Source: Lyngbya sp. CCAP 1446/10
GTDB lineage: Bacteria; Cyanobacteriota; Cyanobacteriia; Cyanobacteriales; Microcoleaceae
NCBI RefSeq assembly: GCF_026130175.1
Contig: NZ_JAIGNI010000028.1
Location: 1 to 64,000, forward strand
Direction of reading: 5' to 3'
DNA: 64,000 nucleotides
Below the pieces are notes generated by a model that was not told where the DNA came from, searched no databases, and was given only the letters and a program-made list of their open reading frames with translations. The position numbers and the translations under genes were made by a program. Below, one piece after another: positions 54,644-63,870 of this stretch (positions are counted from its first letter, which is position 1; every line of letters begins with the position of its first letter).

Positions 54644-55876
54644 TCACTTAGCAGGCCCTACAGCCTCGATCGCAGCTTCGAGGGCGATCGACACATGAGT
54701 CCAATGAGTTCCCCCTTGACAAAAAGCCACGTAAGGTTCCCGCAGAGGCCCATCAGCCGAAAACTCCGAGGTACTCCCATCAATAAAAGTACCTCCAGCC
54801 ATCACCAATTGACTCTCGTACCCCGGCATCGGCGCCGGCACCGGATCTAAATACGAGCCGACTGGAGAATTTTGCTGAACCGCCCTACAAAAAGCAATTA
54901 ACTTATCAGCAGAACCGAATTCGATCGCCTGAATCACATCTCTGCGCCTCGCCAAAGGAATCGGATTCACCCGATAACCCAACTTATAAAAAACATAAGC
55001 CGTCAAATGATTGCCCTTGATCGCCTCTCCTACGAAGCCAGGGGCCATGAACAAACCCTGAAACAGCAAGCGATTCAAATCAAAAGTTGCGCCCCCGCTG
55101 CTGCCGATTCCCGGCGCTGTCAAGCGACAAGTTGCCGCTTCTACCAAATCGGCGCGGCCGGCGACGTAACCACCCGCAGGGACGATCGTACCCCCCGGAT
55201 TTTTGATCAAAGAACCAGCCATCAGATCCGCACCCACAGCAGTAGGTTCGCAATCCTCAACAAACTCCCCGTAACAATTATCAACAAAGCAAATTGTGTT
55301 AGGATTTTGATGTTTGACTAGATCGACGATTTTTTTAATTTCAGAAATAGACAAACTTGATCGCCAAGAATAACCGCAAGAGCGCTGGATAAAAACTAGG
55401 CGAGTTTTTGCTGAAATAGCAGAGCTCAGTGCCTGCCAATCCAAAGTTCCTTCGCGAGTTAGAGGCAACTCACGGTAACTAATGCCAAATTCAATTAGTG
55501 AACCTTGACCTTGCCCCCGCAAGCCGATCACTTCTTCTAAAGTATCGTAGGGAGAACCAGCAACTGCCAACATTTCGTCACCAGGACGTAGGATTCCAAA
55601 CAGAGCACAGGCGATCGCGTGAGTACCCGAAACAAACTGTACCCGCACCGCCGCCGCCTCGGCCCCTACCACTTCGGCAAACACCCCGTCCAAAGTTTCC
55701 CGCCCTAAATCATCGTGGCCGTAACCCGTAACACCTGCAAAATGGTGGACTCCAACCCGGTGGCTGCGAAAAGCTTTTAAGACTCGTTGCAGATTTTGCT
55801 TGACTGTCGCGTCAATACCAGAAAAAATCTGAAAGAGTGCCTGTTCTGCTTCCTGTAGCCGTGAAACGCTATTCAT
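54644..55876 (-). CDS. Aluminium-resistance/methionine gamma-lyase-like PLP enzyme
   Basis: The 410-residue product is a fold-type I pyridoxal-phosphate enzyme of the family annotated as aluminium-resistance protein or YnbB-type methionine gamma-lyase-like protein. Seen are GYGHDDLGRETLD near 50, VRVQFVSGTHAIACALFGILRPGDE near 76, FVDNCYGEFVED near 195 with the PLP-binding Asp, and the Schiff-base Lys in AGSLIKNPGGTIVPAGGY near 222. The real substrate in cyanobacteria is unproved. It is convergent with devA (8 bp) and divergent from the first desaturase gene. Confidence 0.88.
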   Translation of the reverse strand: MNSVSRLQEAEQALFQIFSGIDATVKQNLQRVLKAFRSHRVGVHHFAGVTGYGHDDLGRETLDGVFAEVVGAEAAAVRVQFVSGTHAIACALFGILRPGDEMLAVAGSPYDTLEEVIGLRGQGQGSLIEFGISYRELPLTREGTLDWQALSSAISAKTRLVFIQRSCGYSWRSSLSISEIKKIVDLVKHQNPNTICFVDNCYGEFVEDCEPTAVGADLMAGSLIKNPGGTIVPAGGYVAGRADLVEAATCRLTAPGIGSSGGATFDLNRLLFQGLFMAPGFVGEAIKGNHLTAYVFYKLGYRVNPIPLARRRDVIQAIEFGSADKLIAFCRAVQQNSPVGSYLDPVPAPMPGYESQLVMAGGTFIDGSTSEFSADGPLREPYVAFCQGGTHWTHVSIALEAAIEAVGPAK

Positions 55877-55956
55877 CTATACCTCGCTCACCATTTGCGT
55901 GCGCGCTGCTGATTATCGCGTAAATGCGGCCCCTAGTTTGTAAACATAATATCTTC

Positions 55957-56769
55957 ATGACGATTGCAACTTCCAAAAAAACTTCTCCTGATTGGCCTGT
56001 GGTAGGCTTTATGGCCTTTCTGCACATCGGCGCTCTATTTGCTCTGCTGCCGGGTAATTTTAGCTGGTCTGCTGTCGGCTTAGCAGTATTCCTGCACTGG
56101 GTAACAGGTGGTTTAGGGATCACCCTCGGATTTCACCGTCTTGTTACCCACCGTAGTTTTCAAACACCGAAATGGCTCGAATACTTCCTAGTGATTTGCG
56201 GTACTCTTTCCTGCGAAGGCGGCCCCATTGACTGGGTAGGAATGCACCGGTTACACCACATACATTCCGACACCGAAGAAGATCCCCACGATTCCAATCA
56301 AGGCTTCTGGTGGAGCCACATGGGTTGGATGATCTCAGATCTGCCGATGAGAGTTCAAATCCCCCGCTTTACAAAAGACATTGGCGACGACCCAGTATAC
56401 AAGTTTCTCCAAGCATATTTTATCCCCATCCAAGTTGTCTTCGGTGTGCTGCTTTATTTATTAGGCGGCTGGTCTTTCGTGGTTTGGGGCGTATTTATGC
56501 GGATCGTGGTGGTGTTCCACTGCACCTGGCTGGTTAACAGCGCTACCCACAAATTCGGCTACCGCACCTACGAGTCGGGCGATCAATCGACCAACTGCTG
56601 GTGGGTTGCTGTACTCACCTACGGCGAAGGCTGGCACAACAACCACCACGCCTTCCAATACTCCGCTCGTCACGGTCTCCAATGGTGGGAAATCGACATC
56701 ACCTGGATGACAATTCAACTGCTGGAATCACTGGGTTTGGCAACCAAAGTGAAATTACCAGCAGAATAG
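55957..56769 (+). CDS. Acyl-lipid/acyl-CoA delta-9-type desaturase, first copy
   Basis: This di-iron membrane enzyme puts a double bond in acyl chains and helps keep membranes fluid. The 270-residue product starts at the ATG at 55957, which aligns with the second copy; an ATG at 55924 adds 11 residues. Three His boxes are present: HRLVTHRS near 60, HRLHHIHSD near 97 and HNNHHAF near 230. Four membrane segments flank them. The size and EGWHNNHHAF pattern fit the DesC/delta-9 group. It shares most residues with the next gene. No terminator is seen after it. Confidence 0.93.
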   Translation: MTIATSKKTSPDWPVVGFMAFLHIGALFALLPGNFSWSAVGLAVFLHWVTGGLGITLGFHRLVTHRSFQTPKWLEYFLVICGTLSCEGGPIDWVGMHRLHHIHSDTEEDPHDSNQGFWWSHMGWMISDLPMRVQIPRFTKDIGDDPVYKFLQAYFIPIQVVFGVLLYLLGGWSFVVWGVFMRIVVVFHCTWLVNSATHKFGYRTYESGDQSTNCWWVAVLTYGEGWHNNHHAFQYSARHGLQWWEIDITWMTIQLLESLGLATKVKLPAE

Positions 56770-57256
56770 CTCGGCAATTAGTCATTGGTTGTCGGTCGTC
56801 AGTTTTGGACTAATGGCTCGTAACCAATGCCTAATGCTGTTTTGGCGATCGGGTTTTGGTTGGGTTCAACTGAGATTGAATCGTCTGGTGCGATCGACCC
56901 AACCAACACCATAATCAGTTATAATTGGTTTGGGAACAAAAATTTTTGTTTCGCAGCTAAAACTTTTAATTTCAAAATAAAACCTTCATTGAGTTGACAG
57001 TTGACACTTGACAGTTGACAGCACTTGACAAAAGAAGGAAGAGGATTGGAGTAATGAATAGTTTGATTTTAATTTCTCCCTACAAGGGTGGAGGCTTTAA
57101 ACCAATTCTTTCTGGTAATTGTTTTTCAATCCTCATCCAAAATCTATCATTCATTCTTTATCAGTTTGGGCAAGTGTACAGCAAAACAGTTCACAACTCA
57201 ATCCAAACTCTTATGCGTGAATCCCGGTCTGCATCTCATCAGAAATCAAAAACAGC
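56770..57256. repeat. Spacer between desaturases with composite repeat copy C
   Basis: GTTGACAG-like units (56995-57020) are followed by the dispersed block (57021-57118) with ATG 57054 after GGATTGGAG. Here the mini-ORF stays open for 68 codons and its TGA (57258-57260) overlaps the ATG of the second desaturase. No terminator separates the two desaturase genes. Confidence 0.65.
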
Positions 57257-58072
57257 ATGACTTTAGCAACACAAGAAAAACTCCAATACAATTGGAAGCA
57301 CGTTATTAGTTTAGCAGGACTTCACATCGGCGCTTTGTTCGCATTGCTTCCGAGTAACTTTAACTGGACAGCAGTTGGTTTAACAGTATTTATGCACTGG
57401 ATAACCGGCGGTTTGGGAATAACTCTCGGATGGCACCGCCTGCTCACGCACCGCAGTTTTCAGACACCAAAATTCGTAGAATACTTTCTAGCATTTTGCG
57501 GTGCCCTTGCCTGTCAAGGAGGAATAATTGATTGGGTTGGGTTACACCGTTTACACCATACCCACTCTGACCAAAATGCGATCGACCCTCACAACGCCCA
57601 GAATGGTTTTTGGTGGAGCCACATCGGCTGGATGCTGTATAAAGGCCCCGCTCACGCTGAAATTTCCCGCTGCACAAAAGACATTTCGAGCGATCCGTTT
57701 TACCAATTTTTGCAAAACTACTTTCTCCCCATACAAATCGTCTTTGGCGTGTTGCTTTACTTCGCCGCAGGCTGGCCCTTTGTAGTTTGGGTGATTTTTG
57801 TCCGCTTAATTTTGGTGTATCACTGCACTTGGTTTGTGAACAGTGCAACTCACAAATTTGGCTACCGCACCTACGAAACTAAAGATAGTTCTACTAATTG
57901 TTGGTGGGTTGCGGTTTTGACTTACGGCGAAGGCTGGCACAACAACCACCACGCTTATCAATACTCTGCCCGTCATGGTATGAAATGGTGGGAATTTGAC
58001 TTTACTTGGATGACAATTCAAGTCATGGAAGCACTCGGTTTGGCTAGTAAGGTGAAATTACCAGCAAAATAA
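57257..58072 (+). CDS. Acyl-lipid/acyl-CoA delta-9-type desaturase, second copy
   Basis: The 271-residue product is a tandem paralogue of the previous gene. It has the same three His boxes (HRLLTHRS, HRLHHTHSD, HNNHHAYQ), the same GGLGITLG-(F/W)-HR core and the same end GLA(T/S)KVKLPA(E/K). Differences cluster in the first 15 residues and in the loop after the second His box (DQNAIDPHNAQNGF versus the acidic EEDPHDSNQGF). The divergence suggests an old duplication with possible differences in chain-length or temperature response. Its ATG overlaps the stop of the repeat-derived mini-ORF upstream. Confidence 0.93.
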   Translation: MTLATQEKLQYNWKHVISLAGLHIGALFALLPSNFNWTAVGLTVFMHWITGGLGITLGWHRLLTHRSFQTPKFVEYFLAFCGALACQGGIIDWVGLHRLHHTHSDQNAIDPHNAQNGFWWSHIGWMLYKGPAHAEISRCTKDISSDPFYQFLQNYFLPIQIVFGVLLYFAAGWPFVVWVIFVRLILVYHCTWFVNSATHKFGYRTYETKDSSTNCWWVAVLTYGEGWHNNHHAYQYSARHGMKWWEFDFTWMTIQVMEALGLASKVKLPAK

Positions 58073-58379
58073 GCTGTTGCGGCATTTAGATTGAATTTGT
58101 GGGGGCGGGCTAGAAGCTCACCTCACAATAATTTAAATGCGGATTAACTAAAAAGGTGAGTTAGCAGTAAAAACTACAAACTTAGGAAATAATGTCATTG
58201 CGCTTCGGGAAAGCAATCCCAGGGACTTGAGATTGCTACCCATAGCTCACAATGAAAAAAACATAATCCAATACGCTTGCGACAACAACCATAAATAAAA
58301 TTAGCAAAAAGCCCTAACCAAGCGTACTGACAACTGACAACTGACAACTGACAACTGTCAACTGTCAACTGACAACTGA
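58073..58379. repeat. Convergent spacer with heptamer repeat
   Basis: GACAACT/GTCAACT heptamers occupy 58329-58379 and run up to the potC stop codon. The rest is AT-rich with no gene or clear hairpin terminator for the desaturase. Confidence 0.7.
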
Positions 58380-59225
58380 CTAATTAGCCCGTTTTTGATC
58401 GCCCCTACCGCGCAAATATTCCGCTAAAAACGCCAATCCTCCCGAACCTACTATCAACAGCACGCTCAAAGCATTAATATCCGGTTTTACCCCAGTCCGA
58501 ATCCGGCTAAAAATTTCCATCGGCAGAGTTGTAGTTCCGCTACCTGCGGTGAAACTCGCAATCAAAAAATCGTCCATGCTGAGGACAAAAGATAGCAGAC
58601 AACCCGAAACAATTCCAGGTATTAATTGAGGTAATAAAACCTGAATAAAAGCCTCAACAGGTGTTGCACCCAAATCTAAGGCAGCTTCTTCTAAATACGG
58701 GTTTAAATCCGCCAATCTAGTAGAAACAGCTAGGGCGATGTAAGCCAGACAAAACACAACGTGGGCGGCAACAATTGTCCATAAACTCAGAGGAATAGCT
58801 AGTGCCGCTAAAAATACCAGAGTAGCAACCGCGCTGGCAATGTCTGGAATAATAATCGGTAAGTAGGAAACTCCTTGATATAAACTTTTGCCGGGAAAGC
58901 GGTAGCGGGCTAAACCAACGGCCATCAAAGTTCCGAGTACAGCCGAGATTGCCACTGCACAAACAGCAACTGTTAAACTGTTTCTCAGGGCGATTAAAAT
59001 CCGCGTATCGCTAAATAATTTAACGTACCAATCTAAAGTAAATCCTTCCCAGCCGGCGCTAAAACGCGATTTATTAAAGCTGTAAAATGTGAGTACCAGG
59101 ATGGGCAGGTACATATAAAAAAACATCAAAACGGTGAATATTGCCTGCCAAGAAATCTTAAATTTAGGTTTTAAGTACATATCGGGTTGTATTTCCTCCT
59201 GTGGATTGTCGGCGGTATTTTCCAT
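58380..59225 (-). CDS. potC: Spermidine/putrescine-type ABC permease PotC
   Basis: PotC is one of two permeases of a polyamine importer. The 281-residue product has six membrane segments. The first follows a 25-residue polar start and contains FYMYLPILVLTFYSFNKSRF. The ATPase-contact EAA loop reads LEEAALDLGATPVEAFIQVLLP near 180. Its sequence SFVLSMDDFLIASFTAG near 225 is typical of PotC. It is the last gene of a potA-potD-potB-potC cluster on the minus strand. Confidence 0.92.
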   Translation of the reverse strand: MENTADNPQEEIQPDMYLKPKFKISWQAIFTVLMFFYMYLPILVLTFYSFNKSRFSAGWEGFTLDWYVKLFSDTRILIALRNSLTVAVCAVAISAVLGTLMAVGLARYRFPGKSLYQGVSYLPIIIPDIASAVATLVFLAALAIPLSLWTIVAAHVVFCLAYIALAVSTRLADLNPYLEEAALDLGATPVEAFIQVLLPQLIPGIVSGCLLSFVLSMDDFLIASFTAGSGTTTLPMEIFSRIRTGVKPDINALSVLLIVGSGGLAFLAEYLRGRGDQKRAN

Positions 59226-59228
59226 ATC

Positions 59229-59399
59229 TCGTTAATCGGGAATTGGTAATAGTAATGGGTAATTTGTAATTGGTAATGGAGAATTAGTAATTGGGAATTG
59301 GTAATTGGGAATTGGTAATTGGGAATTGGGAATTAGGAAAAGCATAATTATTTTTCCCCTCTTCCTTCTTCCCTCTTCCTTCTTCCCTCTTCCTTCTTC
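59229..59399. repeat. Two repeat types between potB and potC
   Basis: GGGAATTG/GGTAATTG units fill 59229-59336, and CTTCCTTCTTCC units fill 59358-59399, up to the potB stop. No terminator is visible, so potC expression depends on reading through both repeats or on a promoter inside them. Confidence 0.8.
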
Positions 59400-60311
59400 T
59401 TAAACTGCATTACGATCGCCATATTTGAGTAAAAGTGCAATTCCGATACTCACTGCAAAAATTAATACCATACTCAGAGCCGATCCTAGCCCCCAATTTT
59501 GAGTCGCCCCCAAAAACTGATTGTAAATCAAACGAGCCGCCGTCATGCTGGAAGCTCCACCGAGCAACTCTGGATCGACAAAATCGCCCAAACAGCTAAT
59601 AAATACTAGCAAAGAACCCGCCGCAATCCCTGGCATTGTCTGGGGTACTGTCACTTTCCAGAAAGTTTCTATCGGATTGGCACCCAAATCCTGAGACGCT
59701 TCTAGTAATCTGCGATCGAGCTTTTCCAAAGAAGCGTAGAGAATTGTTACGATATAAGGCAAATAGCTGTAAGCCATGCCGATTAAAACTGCGGAACTTT
59801 GATTTAGCAATTCTAGAGGAGGGATGCCGACAAGTGACAGCAGCGAGTTGAGAACGCCCGTAGGACGCAGAATTGTAATCCAAGCATACGATCGCAACAG
59901 CGAAGAAGTCCACAGCGGCAACACAAAGCCCAACAATGTTAAATTCCGCCACTTGGGGGAGACATTGAGGGCTATCCAGTAAGCGACGGGAAATCCCAGC
60001 AATAAACACAGAATAGTCGTTCCCGTGGCGAAAAAGAGCGATCGACCCATCACCTGCAAATTCAGCGGCTCAAACACTCGCAGGTAGTTGGCGATTCCCG
60101 AAGGATTCACCAAATCTCCCGGCTTAATATTTGGCACCAAACTAAGCTGAAAAATCACCAGAGTTGGTATTACTAATAATAAAACCAGAAACAAGCCAGA
60201 AGGGCCGAGCAATGCCAGCGGCCCAGCCCACTTAGACCACGGGGGAAGTGTTTCAGGCTTCGAGGGAGCATTGGGAGGAATAGGAGGGGGAGCTTTGGTG
60301 GAAACAGCCAT
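59400..60311 (-). CDS. potB: Spermidine/putrescine-type ABC permease PotB
   Basis: PotB is the partner permease of PotC. The 303-residue product has a Pro-rich start of 25 residues (KAPPPIPPNAPSKPETLPP), six membrane segments and the EAA loop LLEASQDLGANPIETFWKVTVPQ near 200. The region PLWTSSLLRSYAWITIL near 130 is typical of PotB. It lies 152 bp downstream of potD and 174 bp upstream of potC, all on the minus strand. Confidence 0.92.
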   Translation of the reverse strand: MAVSTKAPPPIPPNAPSKPETLPPWSKWAGPLALLGPSGLFLVLLLVIPTLVIFQLSLVPNIKPGDLVNPSGIANYLRVFEPLNLQVMGRSLFFATGTTILCLLLGFPVAYWIALNVSPKWRNLTLLGFVLPLWTSSLLRSYAWITILRPTGVLNSLLSLVGIPPLELLNQSSAVLIGMAYSYLPYIVTILYASLEKLDRRLLEASQDLGANPIETFWKVTVPQTMPGIAAGSLLVFISCLGDFVDPELLGGASSMTAARLIYNQFLGATQNWGLGSALSMVLIFAVSIGIALLLKYGDRNAV

Positions 60312-60463
60312 AAATCAATTTTTTTTGAGTTTTTAACCGCAGATAACGCAGATTAACGCGGATATAATATGGATGGATTTGGCGATCGACTATGGGGGCG
60401 GATTGATGTAAAAATTGGGTAAAAGTCAGAGATTGCGCGTAAAATCCGCCCTACAGGTGACGA

Positions 60464-61594
60464 TCAGCCGCTGGTTAATTTAGTCCAATAGCGATCGTAC
60501 ACGTCCATAAATTTGCCTACTGGAGCCACACCTTCGCAATTTCTTAAAACAGCTTCCGAGGGGAAAAGAATTTCGTTTTCGCGGACTTCCGGCGTTAACA
60601 AACTAAAAGCATCTTCCGAAGGAGTTGAAAAACTGAGCCGTTCGACTAAAGAAGCAGCAACATCCGGTTGCAGCATAAAGTTAATCCATTTGTAAGCTGC
60701 TTCGGAATTGGGAGCACCTTTCGGAATTACCAAAGTATCAGTCCACAGAGAAGAACCGCTTTTTGGCACGACATACTTCAATTTATCGTTGTCGGGAATT
60801 ACTTCATTAGCATCAGAAGAATAACACATAGCTACCTTCAAATCCCCCGTCAACATTTGCGGCCGCCAAGCGTCTGTTGTGAAAGATGCGATCGCAGGTT
60901 TGAGTTCCACCAACTTTTCGTAAGCTTGTTTAACTTGCTCTGGGTTCGTAGAATTCAGAGAATAGCCCAGCATCCGCAACGCAGCGCCCATGACTTCTCG
61001 AACATCGCTGGCTAGCGTCATTCGCCTTGCTAACTCTTTTTTGTGCTCCCACAAATAGCCCCAATCTTCAGGAGCTTCTTTGAGTTGTTCGCTGTTGTAA
61101 ATTAAGCCTGTCGTTCCCCAACTCAAAGGCACGCTGTAGCGGTTTCCTGGGTCATAGACAGGGTTTTGGAACTGTTTTTTTAGGCGATCAAGTCCGCCCA
61201 AAATCGAGTGGTCTAATGGAGTCAACAGCCCCAGTTCCGTCATTTGAACCACCATGTAGTCAGACGGGTAAATGATGCTGTAGGCGCGGCCACCGCCGGC
61301 TTGAACTCTAGCCAGCATCTCTTCGTTGGAGCTAAACACGTCGGCGATGACGCGAATGCCGGTTTTTTCGGCAAAGCGATCGAGCAAAGCTTTATCGGTA
61401 TAGCCTGCCCAAGTATAGATAAAAAGTTGGTCAGCAGCACCTTTGACGGGAGGAGCAGATTGTACGTCTGCAAGTCGCCAGCCACAACTCGAAAGAGCTA
61501 ACCCTGAGATTGTCGCCGCCGAATTTTTTAGGAACTGACGGCGTGTCGAATTAGCCGGGAAAATCCTGGAAATTGGTAGATTTGTCGGAGGCAC
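60464..61594 (-). CDS. potD: Polyamine-binding protein PotD-like, Tat/lipoprotein signal
   Basis: PotD binds spermidine or putrescine outside the inner membrane and feeds PotB/PotC. The 376-residue product has a Tat-type N-terminus (STRRQFLK, Arg18-Arg19) running into a lipobox-like LALSSC with Cys37, so it may be exported folded and lipid-anchored. The mature part shows LFIYTWAGYTDKALLDRFAEKTG near 60-82, YPSDYMVVQM near 117 and VPLSWGTTGLIYN near 157, all PotD-type. The start codon is GTG and no strong ribosome site is seen. Polyamine specificity is inferred from the family. Confidence 0.9.
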   Translation of the reverse strand: MPPTNLPISRIFPANSTRRQFLKNSAATISGLALSSCGWRLADVQSAPPVKGAADQLFIYTWAGYTDKALLDRFAEKTGIRVIADVFSSNEEMLARVQAGGGRAYSIIYPSDYMVVQMTELGLLTPLDHSILGGLDRLKKQFQNPVYDPGNRYSVPLSWGTTGLIYNSEQLKEAPEDWGYLWEHKKELARRMTLASDVREVMGAALRMLGYSLNSTNPEQVKQAYEKLVELKPAIASFTTDAWRPQMLTGDLKVAMCYSSDANEVIPDNDKLKYVVPKSGSSLWTDTLVIPKGAPNSEAAYKWINFMLQPDVAASLVERLSFSTPSEDAFSLLTPEVRENEILFPSEAVLRNCEGVAPVGKFMDVYDRYWTKLTSG

Positions 61595-61599
61595 AGTTT

Positions 61600-61779
61600 G
61601 ATTTTAGATTTTAGATTTTAGATTTTAGATTGGGGCATTGGGCATTGGGCATTGGGCGAAGCGAAGCGGAGGGATTGGGCATTGGGCATTGGTAATTGGA
61701 ATTGGAATTGGGAATTCTCCCCCTCTCCCCCTCTCCCATTCTCCCCCTCTCCCAATCTCCCTCTCTCCCCCTCTCCCCC
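61600..61779. repeat. Three repeat types between potA and potD
   Basis: GATTTTA units (61600-61632), then ATTGGGC units (61634-61692), then CTCTCCCC units (61716-61779) fill the gap. A short unrelated insert GCGAAGCGAAGCGGAG lies within the second array. The potA stop follows directly. Confidence 0.8.
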
Positions 61780-61780
61780 G

Positions 61781-62911
61781 TTAGGATCGATCGCCCAAAG
61801 CCAGACAATCAGTAGTCCCCCAGTAAGCATAAATCGGCGTGTGCGGGTCTGGGAAAGAGCCGCCGGTATTTGGCTGGCGCACAGTAATTTGATCGCCCGA
61901 CGGTAACTCAACCACGTAATGAACGTGGGTGCCCATGTACATAGTATTTTTGAGCCGCCCTTCAAAACAGTTGACCGACACTTCCGGCTGGTAGAGATTC
62001 AAATATACTTTTTCGGGCCGGACGCTGACTACTACAGAGTCGCCGGTGACACCACTCCACATATCCGACTGCTGAACGATTATTTTCAGATTGGCTGATG
62101 TGCGAACTGTGAGAGTCGATCGGTCGATCGACTCCACCGTACCAGAAAACAAATTCGTATCACCAATAAAATCCGCCACAAAAGCCGTCTGCGGGCACTC
62201 ATAAATTTCCTCTGGAGAGCCAATTTGCTCAATCCTGCCCTCGTGCATCACCGCAATCCGGTCAGAAAGACTCATCGCCTCTTCTTGGTCGTGAGTCACC
62301 ATCACAAAAGTCAAACCCAACTCTTGATGCAAATTCGACAATTCCAACTGCATCTGCTTACGCAACTTCAAATCCAGAGCACCCAGGGGTTCATCCAGCA
62401 GTAGAACCGCCGGTCGATTTACCAGAGCTCTCGCCAAAGCCACCCGCTGCTGCTGGCCGCCCGACATTTGACCCGGAAACCTGTTGGCGAAAGATTCCAT
62501 TTTCACCAATTGCAAAGCTTCCCGTACCCGTTCTTCTACTTCCGATTTCCCCAGCTTTTTAATCCGCAATCCAAAAGCAATATTGTCCCAGACATTCATG
62601 TGTCCGAACAGGGCGTAGCTTTGAAACACAGTATTTACCGGACGGCGGTAAGCTGGAGTATTAGTCATCGACTGGCCGCGAATCATCAATTCGCCCGCCG
62701 AGGGAGTCTCGAAACCAGCGATTAAACGCAGCGTGGTAGTCTTACCGCAGCCGGAGGGACCGAGAATGCTAAAAAATTCTCCTTGACGAATGCTAAGGTC
62801 AACTCCGCGAACTGCGGTTTCGCCGTTAAATACCTTAAAGACCTTGCGGAGTTCAACGTCAAGCGCTGTATCCGTTGCTGTCGTACCTTGGTTGAGTGCT
62901 GTCTGAAACAT
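61781..62911 (-). CDS. potA: Spermidine/putrescine-type ABC ATPase PotA
   Basis: PotA powers polyamine import. The 376-residue product has Walker [12 protein letters not shown] near 50, signature [15 protein letters not shown] near 148, Walker [14 protein letters not shown] near 170 and the switch His in [14 protein letters not shown]. The C-terminal TOBE domain (about 290-370) is present, with [18 protein letters not shown] precedes the ATG. It is the first gene of the potADBC-like cluster, so the promoter should lie just upstream. Confidence 0.94.
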   Translation of the reverse strand: MFQTALNQGTTATDTALDVELRKVFKVFNGETAVRGVDLSIRQGEFFSILGPSGCGKTTTLRLIAGFETPSAGELMIRGQSMTNTPAYRRPVNTVFQSYALFGHMNVWDNIAFGLRIKKLGKSEVEERVREALQLVKMESFANRFPGQMSGGQQQRVALARALVNRPAVLLLDEPLGALDLKLRKQMQLELSNLHQELGLTFVMVTHDQEEAMSLSDRIAVMHEGRIEQIGSPEEIYECPQTAFVADFIGDTNLFSGTVESIDRSTLTVRTSANLKIIVQQSDMWSGVTGDSVVVSVRPEKVYLNLYQPEVSVNCFEGRLKNTMYMGTHVHYVVELPSGDQITVRQPNTGGSFPDPHTPIYAYWGTTDCLALGDRS

Positions 62912-63223
62912 ATTCGCCCTTTCCTGGGGTTAATGCACGCCGTTTGAATCCAGTTTAACTTTAGACTTTTCTGTATTTTAGGCGAGGAATGTTAGGAAGT
63001 CACAGGTTTTAGAATTTGTTCTTTAAATTCTATCTCAGGTTGCTCCTGCGCCCTACCGAATGTCTTGCGTCCTGCACCTGATACCATAGCCAAGATTGCC
63101 AAAGTCCTTTTAAGCAAATTTTCGGACGGGCTAGAAGCCCATCCCACAAGAAAAAAAAATTTTCGGATGGGCTTCTAGCCCGTCCTAAGTATTTTTGCAA
63201 TTCAAGTCTCATCGACCTGACAT
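62912..63223. repeat. Spacer with perfect 21-bp inverted repeat
   Basis: GGACGGGCTAGAAGCCCATCC (63124-63144) is the exact complement of 63165-63185, with a 20-base loop containing nine A residues. Each arm also holds GGGCT...AGCCC-type symmetry. It lies between the convergent-direction end of the DUF4340 gene and the potA promoter region and may serve as a terminator or be a dispersed palindrome. Confidence 0.75.
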
Positions 63224-63868
63224 CTATTGATTCTCAGGACTTGGTGTGGGAGATGGTGAGGGTGTTTGCGGCTTCTCTGGTTTGGGCGCTTCTGCTTTTT
63301 TCCACTCTGACAAAGGTCGCTGGACGGCATTTTTAAAGTCAAAAGGCACTAGCAGCACTGGTAAAGTTTGGGCTAAATTTTGAGGGGGCGCTTCCGCCGG
63401 ATTGGCTTGGGCGTACAAGAAGCGGCCAGTAAAGTCTGTTTTGCCTAAAACTAGGCGATGAGTTTCCTGGTTGTCCAGCTTGACTGTGACTGTAGCTTGG
63501 GGTTTATCTAGACCGAATTCTGGCAGTTGAGCGGCGGTAATATCAATTGTACGATCGCTCTTTCCTGTTGCCAGCCTGTCCAGCAAAAAATCCACCGATG
63601 CCTGACTCGCGTGTGCTTGCACTGGCAATTTCATTTCCCAGCTAGAGTTACCTCCTTTCGTTGCATAAACTCGCTCAAAAGTCAAGATTTTTTCAGGAGT
63701 TTTGACTGTAAAGAATTGTACGCGATCGGACTTAAAAGTAAAAATTTTCTGTTTCTCTTCCTTAGCCGCTTCCTGTTTCGGAGACACTTGCATCTCGTAC
63801 AAAGAAACGAACCCAATCATGCTTAGCGCGACGGCTATCAATATGAATGTATTTTTCTGCAATTTCAT
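63224..63868 (-). CDS. DUF4340 domain protein with single membrane anchor
   Basis: The 214-residue product has an N-terminal membrane anchor (about 7-25) and an outer DUF4340 domain. It contains IFTFKSDRVQFFTVKTPEKIL near 42, WEMKLPVQAHASQASVDFLLDRLATG near 78 and LPEFGLDKPQATVTVKL near 113, then a Pro/Ser-rich tail (PEKPQTPSPSPTPSPENQ). DUF4340 proteins often accompany GldG-type gliding or ABC-transport proteins; whether such a gene lies beyond the window edge is unknown. The start is ATG at 63868, after the GGAAGAA array. Confidence 0.85.
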   Translation of the reverse strand: MKLQKNTFILIAVALSMIGFVSLYEMQVSPKQEAAKEEKQKIFTFKSDRVQFFTVKTPEKILTFERVYATKGGNSSWEMKLPVQAHASQASVDFLLDRLATGKSDRTIDITAAQLPEFGLDKPQATVTVKLDNQETHRLVLGKTDFTGRFLYAQANPAEAPPQNLAQTLPVLLVPFDFKNAVQRPLSEWKKAEAPKPEKPQTPSPSPTPSPENQ

Positions 63869-63870
63869 AA

